From positions 1 to 27,806 of the forward strand of contig JAUCBJ010006464.1 of the NCBI GenBank assembly GCA_032718475.1: 27,806 nt of DNA, written 5' to 3'. Origin of the DNA: Nemertoderma westbladi. Taxonomy: Eukaryota; Xenacoelomorpha; Nemertodermatida; Nemertodermatidae. Under the pieces are notes generated by a model, which was given only the letters and a program-made list of their open reading frames with translations, was not told the origin of the DNA and made no database searches. Below are positions 10,275 through 19,149 of this stretch, in pieces. The first letter of the stretch is position 1. The number at the start of each line of letters is the position of its first letter. A program made the position numbers and the translations under genes.

Positions 10275-11226
10275 CTGGCCCATCCTAACCCGCAAGACTA
10301 GACTAACAACCACAGGCGGGTTGGGTAATAGGTTGGTGCAAGACAGCTACTTTTTGTTTACCTGTCTGTTTTATACATTAACCATAGAGCACGGTGTAGT
10401 CTATGATAAATAACTACGTTCGGATTATAAATACATTTTGTTTTATGTTTGAAAGTGAAAGATTATTAGGTACCGGTAGGCTAGTGTCTGTATTACAGAT
10501 GATTCGTACTATTTAACGTCATGTTTGACAGAGATTCTCTGTCCACTAGACTGTTAAACATCTATTGCAGAACTTTTTCTTGTTGTTTTCGTATAAAATA
10601 TTTGTACCTGTGCCGTATCTGTATTCGATAATATCCTCTATATGTACCCAAGTGGCGGTCCATCTTTAAGATTTTGGGTTGGTTGAAGTATAATAGAATA
10701 GAATTAGCTGTGCAGAAGTGTTACATTGGACAATGTACTGATAGCGATGGTAGATGTAGGTGAGTTTGGGAGATTGGCTTGGCTGGATTCTAGAATGCGT
10801 GATTGATAAACGTGAGGCCTCTGGTTTGTACTTTGTTTATCATTTAACTAAATATTTGATTCTTTTAAAAACATGCATTTTTGCTTGTAGTGATTAACTA
10901 AACTAAAGTGGACAAACGAATCAAAACCAACGAATAATACTAAACGAACGAAATTCTAAAACAAACAGAAACTAACGACAACGAATTATAAAACTAAAAG
11001 ATGCAAAAAGTACTAAATTAGATGAATAATTAATATTATTAGAATGCTAATGAAAAGTTAATATAATAATATATTTCAAAATAAATCTCTATGAATTATC
11101 AAATAATTTTGTTACTACTACGATCTGTATAATAATTTATAGGCCCCTATTCTGGTAAACGGTACCGCCACATTCTTTAAAACAATCAAATACAAGCACT
11201 GGAACGTTAATAACTATTTATTTTAC
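10275..11226 (+). other. Presumed KDM5 3' UTR and downstream spacer
   Basis: No reading frame of note follows the TGA stop. The sequence becomes AT-rich at once. The first canonical AATAAA on this strand lies at 11080-11085; weaker variants (TATAAA, GATAAA) occur earlier, near 10407, 10427 and 10592. If the AATAAA is used, the 3' UTR would be about 0.8 kb; this is inference. Confidence 0.4.
11080..11085 (+). terminator. Candidate polyadenylation signal AATAAA for KDM5
   Basis: This is the first exact AATAAA after the KDM5 stop codon, about 800 bases downstream. AT-rich DNA yields this hexamer by chance, so only transcript ends could confirm it. Confidence 0.3.
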
Positions 11227-11350
11227 GGTAAATAAAATATGCTTTATTTACTGTTCGTCCCGAGATCTGTTATTTACCGACCGAGCGCAGCGAGTAAGGC
11301 AAATAAGTCGGATCGAGGGACGAAAAGGTAAATAACGTGTTTTATTTATC
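11227..11350. repeat. Imperfect inverted repeat (foldback or MITE-like)
   Basis: The arm at 11227-11269 (with TAAATAAAATATG and GTTCGTCCCGAGATC) pairs imperfectly with the arm at 11309-11350 (with GATCGAGGGACGAAAAGG and TTTTATTTATC); roughly three quarters of about 42 positions match. The centre at 11270-11308 contains GACCGAGCGCAGCGAG and has its own TTATTT/AAATAA ends. The nested symmetry suggests a small foldback transposon. Exact ends and a target-site duplication were not found. Confidence 0.65.
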
Positions 11351-11527
11351 GTGACACAATATGTAATTTTATTGTTAAAATCATCCTTATTGCTGTATTA
11401 TAATTATTAAAATATATTATTGTTTAATAAGTAATTAAACATTGCACCAGTCGCGCCGCAGTTATTCTTCGTTCTTATTGTGATACCAATTGAAAGGTAA
11501 ATTTTAACAATAAAATTATTTTAAATG

Positions 11528-11539
11528 GAGAGTTAATTA
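11528..11539. repeat. Target-site duplication, 3' side of the LINE
   Basis: GAGAGTTAATTA here is identical to 15287-15298. It directly abuts the trinucleotide tail of the minus-strand LINE, as expected for target-primed reverse transcription. Confidence 0.88.
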
Positions 11540-11540
11540 C

Positions 11541-11560
11541 GACTACTACTACTACTACTA
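11541..11560 (-). repeat. Trinucleotide 3' tail of the LINE
   Basis: About six ACT repeats on the + strand (TAG repeats in the element's own orientation) end one base from the target-site duplication. Short tandem tails instead of poly(A) are typical of several LINE clades. Confidence 0.85.
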
Positions 11561-11590
11561 GGATCGGTATGCTGCATTGCAGCTGCATTT

Positions 11591-14500
11591 TTAAGAATGC
11601 TGTGCGCGTGCGGTCTTGTCGAAAAAATTGCGCCGCCACAACTCCCTATCACCCATGACATTTGCTAGATCATCCGCATCTTCAAGGCCAGTGTCCTTTA
11701 AGATGCGTCTCAAGAAAGTCATGGGCTGTCCACCATGCTTATTCACTCCATGATGCTGCCAAAGTACAAGATTATGCACTGGCTGGTCCTCACGGTGAAA
11801 GCAATGTCCTGCAAAGCGGAGGCGATTTTGTTCTAGTTTCTAGTGTCAAGCTTGGAACCAATGAGACACCTCCAGTGTGCATTGTACTTGACACAATGAA
11901 CCCGACGTAGCATTCTTGTGAATGTGCCATCCAGAGATTTGGTGTCCTCAGCAGTTAGAGCCCAGCATGGACTCCCATAGAGGAGTACTGGAACTACTGC
12001 TGCTCTAAATAATCGGACCTTAAGTTTCCCATTAATTCTCGGTGACTTCCAAATCCTGGAAAGCCCATTCAAAGCTGCCCATGCCTTTCCCTTACGTATT
12101 CGAAGGTCCTCACCTGACTTCCGGATCCATGATCCCAGGTAACAGAAGTCGTCCACATGCTCAAGCATACCATCCTTTGAGCTTATGCTCATCCGATCAG
12201 AGACTTGCTGAGGACTTTCAAAGTTAACTGTCAAAATGTTGGTCTTTCTGGAGTTAATAAAACGACCAACACTAGAAGCAGCCTGTTCTAATGAGCTGAG
12301 GAGCCGTTGGGCTCCCTCTAGTGATTCTGAGAGTACCCCTTAAGTCATCAGCAAAGTCTAGATTAGTTAGGTACTTGGAAGGATTTCCTCGACTTCTGGA
12401 GCCAGTAGGTGGAGTTATCATCACCCCATCATCATTATGATGATCTAAGGACATGCGCAGAACATAGTCAACCACAATTATGAACAAGAATGGTGCAAGT
12501 GGGTCTCCCTGGAGGACGCCCCATAACACTTTAAATGGTTCTGTGTCACCGTCAAAAGTAGACACAAATGTTGTCGAACCATCGTATACTGATCTGATTG
12601 CTGCAATAATTTCATCAGGAATCCCATATAATGAAAGTATGCTGAACATAAGTGAGCGAGATACTGAATCAAAGGCCTTGAAGAAGTCAACCAAGATAAC
12701 AGCCAGATGCCTGTCTTTCTTTTTTGATAACTCTTCAATTATCTTTCTAAGTGCCAAAATGGGCTCCATTGTCCCACGACCTTTACGGAACCCATTCTGA
12801 TTTCCACGGAGCAGTCTCTCAATGGGATCCATGATGGGATTTAATAGAATTCTATTGTATAGCTTTGCAGCAATCGAGATCAATGAGATTCCCCGAAGAG
12901 AACCATAGAGTGTTAGGTTGCCCTTCATGGGAACTGGCACCAACTTATTTGTTTTCATTTCTTGTGAGACTCTTGTTGTTCGGTACATGTCTACTATGAT
13001 GGGATAGATGAGCTTTAAACACTCAGGTATTTTAAAGACCTCGGGGGGAACACCATCTACTCCACTGGCACGATTGGTCTTAATGCTCTTTGCAGCAGCC
13101 TTCACTTCTGCAAAGGAGATATCGCCAATGGGAATATCTGGGAGTACAGACTCAGATACTTTTACTTCTATAAAGTTATCAGGCAATACCCTGTCATTAT
13201 TGAGGAGCTTTTCAAAGTGGGCCTTCCAACCATTGTGGCGATCGGCTGGTGATTCAGCCTTAACCTTGGTGGTTGGTTGGCTTTTCCGCCCAGTAAGCAA
13301 GTGGATCGATTTCCATGCCTGGGATGATTGCCTGCTGTCGTCAGCATCATTGATGGCATCAACCTGTTGGTTTATTAGCTCCTGTAGATTAACAGAGTAC
13401 TGCCTGTTCAGGGACCTAGATGCAGCCTTAACTGCATTCTTGGCCGCTGTAGTCTGTTTGAGTGGGGACTCTTTCTGCGCCTTATAGAGGTCATTTCGGC
13501 ACTTCTGAATTTTCTTGTCAGTCCAGGGGGCCCTTTTCCTGTTTCGAGGGTATACAGGGACTGTTTCTGCAGCTGCTAACCTAACTGCTTTTGTGAAGGC
13601 AGTATAGCCCTCGCAGTGATCTGCCGCCTCAGAGGCAAGAACCTCATACCTGTTGCTCAGCTGTAGTTTGAAGCTGGATCTCACACTTGGCTGTTGCAAC
13701 AGAGAGGACCAGTCATACCGCGGCAAGGCAGATTTCGTTGTTCTGCTAGCACGCAGACTAAGTCTTACCTTGGCCACAATAAGGCGGTGATCACTGGAGA
13801 AGGGTCGAAGTGTAAATGCATTACAGTCTTGTATAGAGCTCCTGTATTTCCTACGAAACAGAATATGGTCTATCTGGAACTTGTGACCACTGGGTCCACT
13901 ATGAGTCCATAGCTTTCCAGTTCGCTTCTTGAACTGGGTTCCAGCCGAAAACAATCCATTTTCAGAGATAAAATCCTGAAGATGGACGGAATTTCGGTTA
14001 ACACTATTGCTATAGACCCAGGGCGATGTAGGTGATTGCGCATTAAAGTCTCCCAGGAATGTTAAGAATGCATGCTGATCCACTCAATCAGTAGCTGCTT
14101 GTAGATTGTGGTAGAGATTTTCCACCTCCTCTACAGGGACAACATTAGTTGGAGAGTAGCACACAATCAGAACCACCTTAGGTAACTTCTTAGCCAGTCT
14201 TCCAGAACATGAGAAGTGGCAACGGATGATGCAGTTAGAGATTTGGTCTATTTTGTCCAATGCTGCATGTGCAGTTGGATTCATCAATAGACCAATTCCA
14301 CCATTGCCACTATCATCTGCTTACGCGAGGGCGAGTCGCCAACCGCCCCCCATGTCCTTAATCAGAACCTCATCTGTCTGTCCAGTCTGCATTCGGTGCT
14401 CTTGAACACCCACTGAGGTAACACTAAGAGAAAGCTTATCTGCCAAGGCAGTCAGCTCACCTTGTCGCATTGGGGACCATTGATTTACTGAGGCTAGTCT

Positions 14501-14874
14501 AGTGACTTGCCTCAGATTCACCAATGGCTTTGTTGGGTGGGGTGGAACATGAGAGTAGTCTTCAACTCCAGAATCCCTCTCCCCCTCACAATCTGGCCTC
14601 CCTGGTGACCCAGGGTTTGGGCCAGAAAGGTCATCAGGAAAGGGACTCAAAGAATTGTTGGCTGCTCTCTCTCTCTCTCTCCACTAGGGGGTGAGACAGG
14701 CAGCCGGTCAGGAGATAACTGACGCCTGTGAGGCCGATTGTGTCCAGTAATTCCACTGGCCTCTAGTGGCCGGACCTCTGCATTACTAATGTAATCCATA
14801 GTGGGGGTTGGGGGGTGCTTTTTTTGCCGAGTCAGCTCTCGGGGCAAATACCACACCGTGGTTTGCCATTCCAC
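11591..14874 (-). pseudogene. Broken LINE polyprotein: AP-like endonuclease plus reverse transcriptase
   Basis: Protein for target-primed retrotransposition, now inactive. Endonuclease motifs appear in order: VQEHRM near 14400, CYSPTN near 14155, GDFNAQ near 14048 and SDHR near 13792. Reverse transcriptase motifs follow: SGVDGVPPEVF, LRGISLISIAAK, NGFRKGRG, motif A VDFFKAFDSV, motif B QGDPLAPFLF and motif C FADD near 12347. The C-terminal region has LLYGSPCWALT and RLRFAGHC. Visible lesions are an in-frame stop at 14321-14323, a stop at 14084-14086, a one-base insertion in the G run at 12336-12339 just after FADD, a stop at 11833-11835 and a frameshift near 11818. The putative N-terminal part (14650-14874) is in another frame, the change falling at an AG-repeat near 14665-14681. 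The longest intact piece is 12272-14083. Confidence 0.92.
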
Positions 14875-15286
14875 AGGGTGGGTGTCGCAGTGGGGTCAGA
14901 TATAAGGCCCATCATCCATATCTACTCTGGCGCACATGACCCACCATTGGCTGTGCAGCTCATCTGCTGGGTCATGCCCTGTACACCTGCTTCCAGGTGC
15001 AGGTCGCAGTGAAGTGCACTCAGAGTGGACATGAGAACACTCTACTCCTGACCAGCCATTAGTAGATTACCATCTGCCTGGCCAGGCCATATAACCCTGC
15101 ATCCAAGTATATGTGTCCTTAATCCAGGACCAAGGGCGTCCTTATCCCAGAACGAAGGGGGTCCTAGTTACAGGACCAGATTTGCCCTAGTAAGAGGGTC
15201 TATGCAGCTACAGGTGGCACCTCCTTTATGCTGCATGGAGGTGGCAAGTTTTCTTGATCAATGTCCTAGAATGCCTGACCTGACCT

Positions 15287-15298
15287 GAGAGTTAATTA
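15287..15298. repeat. Target-site duplication, 5' side of the LINE
   Basis: GAGAGTTAATTA matches 11528-11539 exactly; the bases beyond differ on both sides (T versus G before, A versus C after). This sets the 5' end of the LINE at 15286. Confidence 0.88.
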
Positions 15299-15325
15299 AA
15301 GTTTTGATAAGGAGACATACACATT

Positions 15326-15433
15326 TGGTACATTAGTGTGTAGTGTCGATATTAGTACACTAGTGTGTAGTGTCGATAATGGTACATTAGTGTGTAGTTT
15401 CGATATTGGTACATTAGTGCGTAGTGTCGATAT
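15326..15433. repeat. Four tandem copies of a 27-bp unit
   Basis: The unit TGGTACATTAGTGTGTAG plus TGTCGATAT repeats four times with one to three substitutions per copy. It begins 28 bases beyond the LINE's target-site duplication. No coding role is seen. Confidence 0.9.
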
Positions 15434-15450
15434 TGGCAGCTGCTGCCAAT
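15432..15450. repeat. 19-bp palindrome at the end of the 27-bp array
   Basis: ATTGGCAGC and GCTGCCAAT pair perfectly around a single central T. It overlaps the last bases of the 27-bp array. It could form a cruciform or bind a dimeric protein; neither is shown. Confidence 0.8.
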
Positions 15451-16245
15451 ATAATTCGATACAGACTCTGACATATAATGTATATAATGTATTACATACA
15501 AGTGGAAACTTTTGCATTTAACCACAATCGTTGAGATATTTTGAAATGCATCTCTAAATATAATAATAATATTAATTATTTATTTATTTTATTTTTAAAA
15601 TATATTTCACTGTTTACGAGCAACGAAATTACTCTGTCTGTCGATCTGTCTTTCATTTTGTCCGACTGTCTGTTAGTCGGTCTCCAAATCATTTTCCTTG
15701 ATTTCAGTTGGTCGCGAACAATCCGATCACGCATTTTTGCCATTAAAATTTTTTGTTGAAATAAAGTTTGTTTACTGAGTGCAGATTTCGGCTTGTCATT
15801 CTACAATTTTCTTATAATTATTTTGTCTAGGCTTTACGCTTCCCACCTTCTAGTGATTGAGCGCAACCAGACCATTCATATAATTGTCCTACATACATAA
15901 TTACCTTCGGGAATGTGTAATTCCGTTGTATCAGATATGGCGTAGTAATGATGGATTTCATCGTCCCTTGTTTTTGAACCCGAACGTAAATATACTCGTT
16001 AATAGTTAATCTTTATTGCTTTCATTGTAAGATATTATTAGTTTTTATTAATTATATATAATATGTTACTTTACTAGAGTTAATATGTAATGTATTTTGA
16101 ACACTTACGCGATGAGTTTGTGCACATAACAACATATTTTTTCAAAAAGGCCCAAATACTAGATTTTATTTCGTCAGAAATCGTTTTTTGTATTCTAATT
16201 GTATTTCAATCAATTATGATAAAAATGCTGTCGGCAGATATGGCA
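15451..16245. other. AT-rich intergenic stretch, no gene recognised
   Basis: Only short frames of low complexity occur, and none resembles a known protein. A small run of CTGTCTGTCGATCTGTCT-like repeats lies near 15632-15680. Nothing else stands out. Confidence 0.5.
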
Positions 16246-16253
16246 CTTTCGAC
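16246..16253. repeat. 8-bp target-site duplication, left of the hAT-like element
   Basis: CTTTCGAC directly precedes the TAGCGTTG terminus and is repeated exactly at 17104-17111. Eight bases is the duplication length of the hAT superfamily. Confidence 0.85.
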
Positions 16254-17103
16254 TAGCGTTGCAACGGGATCGGGATCCACTATTTTCGGATAGGGATCCG
16301 GATTGCAACTGTCGGGATTGGAATATATATTTTTATTGCGGCCATAATCCGCCATACTCATCCAAAACTTTAATTATCTATCTGCCTTGCCCTCTTTATA
16401 GGAGTAAAAAAACTTTCTAGAAATCGCTTGTAATTAAAAATACTTCGATATGTAAGAATCTCCACTGACTTTTTTCAAATGGTTTACAGACGTAGTTTAT
16501 TTCCCGCGTACGTATTTAATTTCATATACGTTTCAAAGAATTTCTGCAATATTTTTAATATATCTACTGCAGTCTGACTGAATCGCATAAAAATGTTTAT
16601 AATATTCAATAAAAAGCACAAGTGTTTCTATTATTTATATTATGTGATATTGTAATAAGTTGTCCAGAAATGGAAAAAATGAGAAAGCGCGTCATCGGGG
16701 GTTGAACCAGCGCTATACGCTAGTTTCGGTAGCGCTCGTTCAGTAGCGCTAATAGGTTCAGCCACTCTCCCCCTACCCTCGCCTTTCATTTAATCCACTT
16801 CTATTGAACAGGCAAGGCAGTCTTTAGTTGCATATCCTATCTCGTGAGATCAATCATATCCTATACTTGAGACCAGTAGGTCCGCTATTAGAGACTTTTA
16901 CTTTATTATTAATTATTTTTGTTTTTCACAACAAGTTTTATTGGCAAAAATTGAACATTTTTATAGAATTTTACAAATTTTAAGCTGCAGGACATATATA
17001 TTGAGTAGAAAATCCCGAGAAATCCCGATATTTTTCCATCGGGATCGGGATTTTCCATCGGAATCCCGATTGGGATCCCGATTGGGATCCCTCTACAACA
17101 CTA
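16254..17103. mobile_element. Non-autonomous hAT-like DNA transposon, 850 bp
   Basis: The left end TAGCGTTGCAACGGGATC and the reverse complement of the right end, TAGTGTTGTAGAGGGATC, match at 14 of 18 positions and have the TAG-GTTG form common in hAT termini. Perfect 8-bp duplications flank both. Both subterminal regions are crowded with GGGATC, GGGATT and TCGGGA motifs (16264-16320 and 17011-17092), such as might bind a transposase. No transposase frame is present, so movement would need an enzyme supplied elsewhere. A tRNA-like stretch lies in the interior. Confidence 0.85.
16690..16775 (-). other. tRNA-like sequence (SINE-derived or pseudo-tRNA) inside the hAT-like element
   Basis: On the minus strand, GAGTGGCTGAACC resembles the start and A box of a Ser/Leu-type tRNA, and GGTTCAACCCCCG resembles a B box and T arm. 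Between them are several AGCGCT palindromes instead of a normal anticodon arm. It is not a convincing functional tRNA. It may be a fossil SINE head captured by the transposon. Confidence 0.45.
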
Positions 17104-17111
17104 CTTTCGAC
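17104..17111. repeat. 8-bp target-site duplication, right of the hAT-like element
   Basis: CTTTCGAC follows CAACACTA immediately and equals 16246-16253. Confidence 0.85.
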
Positions 17112-18565
17112 ACAATCGAAATTAATTTTTTCTCAAGGTGAAGAAACTCGACCCAAATCACAGCTGATAACTCTCAAAAATAAATATAAATGTAACCTAT
17201 CCTGTACTGTTTATTGTCTCGGTTGGATTAACGTACCGCTGTAACCTACTCATTTCTGTTAAGGGGTACACTCTCAGGATATTTTTTTTAAACAGCCACA
17301 ATATCGTGTGGTATGTCAATAGCACTGTTATGTTGTTAGCCAAAGCGCAAAAAAATTGAAATATGAAAAAAAATTTCCCCCTTCTTGCGGCGAGCGGCGG
17401 AATTAAAACACTACTAGTCCCTTAATATTTGAACAAATTTTTTTCAAAAATGTACTGTCAGAGAGTTTTTCAACCTATTCAAAAAAACCTTTCAAAGGAC
17501 ATTTTAATTTAATACATTTTAATAATAATTTTGATTATAAATCGTAGCTAACTATTATTATAAATTATAACTTCTTTGTGTGATTATGTCGAGATCAAAC
17601 AAATATATTGTGGGCCTTTAGTGACATTTTTTTAATAATAAATAAAAGAAAAGAAAAACCTTTATTGCTTTTGGGATATTTTGAATAAAAAAACGCTCTC
17701 TCGTTTTGGGACATTTTGGAGGAACGTTTTCAACATTTTTTGGCATTGCATTACAGACTAGTTAATTTACATTTGTCCAGTATTTTATATAACTTAAATA
17801 GTAAAAATGCTAAAATCGTAATGATTGACAGTTATATACAAAGTTGGTTAGATTTCCATATGCATAAACACGCTTTTGGTAGGTTTCTCATTTGGGCCTT
17901 TTTGATAAAACGCCGCCGAGTCTTATTTAGGCAAGATTTGAAACTTAAACCGTTAAGTTGTTAATATAATTATAATAGATGTAGATAAGTAACTCTAATT
18001 TATGATGTTCAACGTGCAAGCACTAGTTCACAAATTTAAACTTCTGAAAATGTTTAAATGCAAAAAATTATATATTAATTGTTTGTCATGTTATCCATAT
18101 TATATTCATTAGAAACCAATTTGGGCGACACCGTTGTTATTATTTATAGTTTCTTTGTGAAATCAGATCGATTAGCAAGTTGTTCCAGGGCAAAAGTGGA
18201 CCATGTGTAGGTAATTACCATGCATTTCTTTGTTTCAAGCAACATTTTTTAGTAACATAGTTTATGCGTCCCATATTTCCATAGCAACTGGAGTTTGTTC
18301 ACACACGTCTACATTCTAATAATCCTGCAGTATTCAGACCTTGACGTACGCTAGAAATTCAATTGTAGTGATTTTTAATATCCAGCTACCATAGCAACTG
18401 TCCCAAATACGTGTTTTTCGAGATTATACTGTGGATTTAAGCAACCTGTCTGACTATGTTTTCTACAATAGCCCAATTAAGTATTTTGTTGATGGCTGGG
18501 TTGATGGCTGAGTCAACCCGCTTGCGAGTCAATTACTAGAACCATGACCTAGGCCTACTATAGAT
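17112..18565. other. AT-rich intergenic stretch, no gene recognised
   Basis: An 82-codon frame at 17716-17964 does not resemble a known protein and has no supporting context. A GC-rich island, CTTGCGGCGAGCGGCGG, stands out near 17383-17399. No repeat array is seen. Confidence 0.5.
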
Positions 18566-18635
18566 TAGTGCTGAAACGGGATCTGACTTTTCGGGATTTT
18601 CGAGATCGGGACCGGGATTGCAATTTTGAAAAAAA
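18566..18635 (+). mobile_element. Second hAT-like terminus of the same family (solo end)
   Basis: TAGTGCTGAAACGGGATC at 18566-18583 matches the left terminus of the 16254 element closely and is followed by similar subterminal motifs (TCGGGATTTT, GATCGGGACCGGGATTGCAA). The eight bases before it are CTATAGAT, but no matching right end with that duplication was found downstream. It is probably truncated or disrupted by the LINE fragment next to it. Confidence 0.6.
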
Positions 18636-18654
18636 ATGTTCTTAAAGTTTTTAG

Positions 18655-18893
18655 TTATATATGTTATAGCCGGTCGTCCACGGTTACGCTTTCCTTGTGT
18701 TGGTTGCCAGAAAAGTAGATCTGGTATGACCTCCTCTTTACTTCTCCAGCAGTGCCCACTAAATCTTAATCTGCGTTCACGGAGGGTGGTTGATACGGGT
18801 GGTATTGTACTATAGAGCTCGGCGTTTGTCATGTGTTGTCTCCAGCTGATGTTTAGGGCTGCCCTTAGTAGTCTTGTGTAACAACCACCACCT
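18655..18893 (-). pseudogene. LINE 3'-terminal coding fragment
   Basis: The minus strand translates to the typical C terminus of a LINE reverse transcriptase protein: YTRLLRAALNISWRQH, then ERRLRFSGHCWRSKEEV, LLFWQPTQGKR and RGRPAITYI. The frame is open but stops just 5' of this (TAA near 18894) and loses similarity near 18655, where the hAT-like end begins. It is related to the C terminus of the LINE at 11540-15286 (RLRFAGHC, LVLWQ) but clearly a different subfamily. Only about 240 bases remain. Confidence 0.85.
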
Positions 18894-19017
18894 TAGCAGT
18901 CTTATCTTTTAAAGGTAACTGCTATTTTATCCAGCTGTTGGTGGTTGGCGTTGCTAGATACCCTGTTTAAAACCAATCAGGAAATAGTGATTCCCCCACT
19001 CCAAATATGATCTCCCA

Positions 19018-19146
19018 CTCCACAGCGAAATATTCATCCGGTCTGGTAGCTCAGTACACTCACCCGGCTGATGATAACCAGAAGTTTGAAACCTAGGTAC
19101 CGGGTTCGAGCCCCAATATGGCCTGTTGATATTTTTCGCTTTGGAG
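19018..19146 (+). other. tRNA-like element with inverted flanks (SINE-like)
   Basis: An A-box-like TGGTAGCTCAGT at 19044-19055 and a good B box GGTTCGAGCC at 19103-19112 lie on the + strand, followed by CCAATATGGCC, which partly pairs with CCGGTCTGG at the start. The A-to-B distance is about 12 bases longer than in an intronless tRNA. Flanks CTCCACAGCGAAATAT (19018-19033) and ATATTTTTCGCTTTGGAG (19129-19146) are inverted copies of each other. A SINE head or pseudo-tRNA is likelier than a working tRNA. Confidence 0.5.
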
Positions 19147-19149
19147 AGC

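Larger units (their letters stand above)
11540..15286 (-). mobile_element. Near full-length non-LTR retrotransposon (LINE, RTE-like), about 3.75 kb
   Basis: The element reads on the minus strand. Its 5' end is AGGTCAGGTCAGGCAT (rc of 15271-15286) and its 3' end is a TAG-trinucleotide tail at 11541-11560. Perfect 12-bp duplications flank it. A 5' leader of about 400 bases (14875-15286), visibly more GC-rich than its surroundings, precedes one EN-RT reading frame. A single recognisable ORF, a length under 4 kb and a short tandem tail suggest an RTE-like clade, but clade assignment needs a phylogeny. The perfect duplication argues for a fairly recent insertion, although the coding part is already broken. 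Confidence 0.92.

Noticed and set aside
11540-15286. Reading the LINE as an endogenous retrovirus or LTR element
   Set aside because: There are no LTRs, protease, integrase or primer-binding site; the endonuclease is of the AP type, the 3' tail is a trinucleotide repeat and the target-site duplication is 12 bp.
17716-17964. Plus-strand frame of 82 codons with a basic C terminus
   Set aside because: Short, in AT-rich DNA, unlike any family I know, and without an ATG at the start of the frame.
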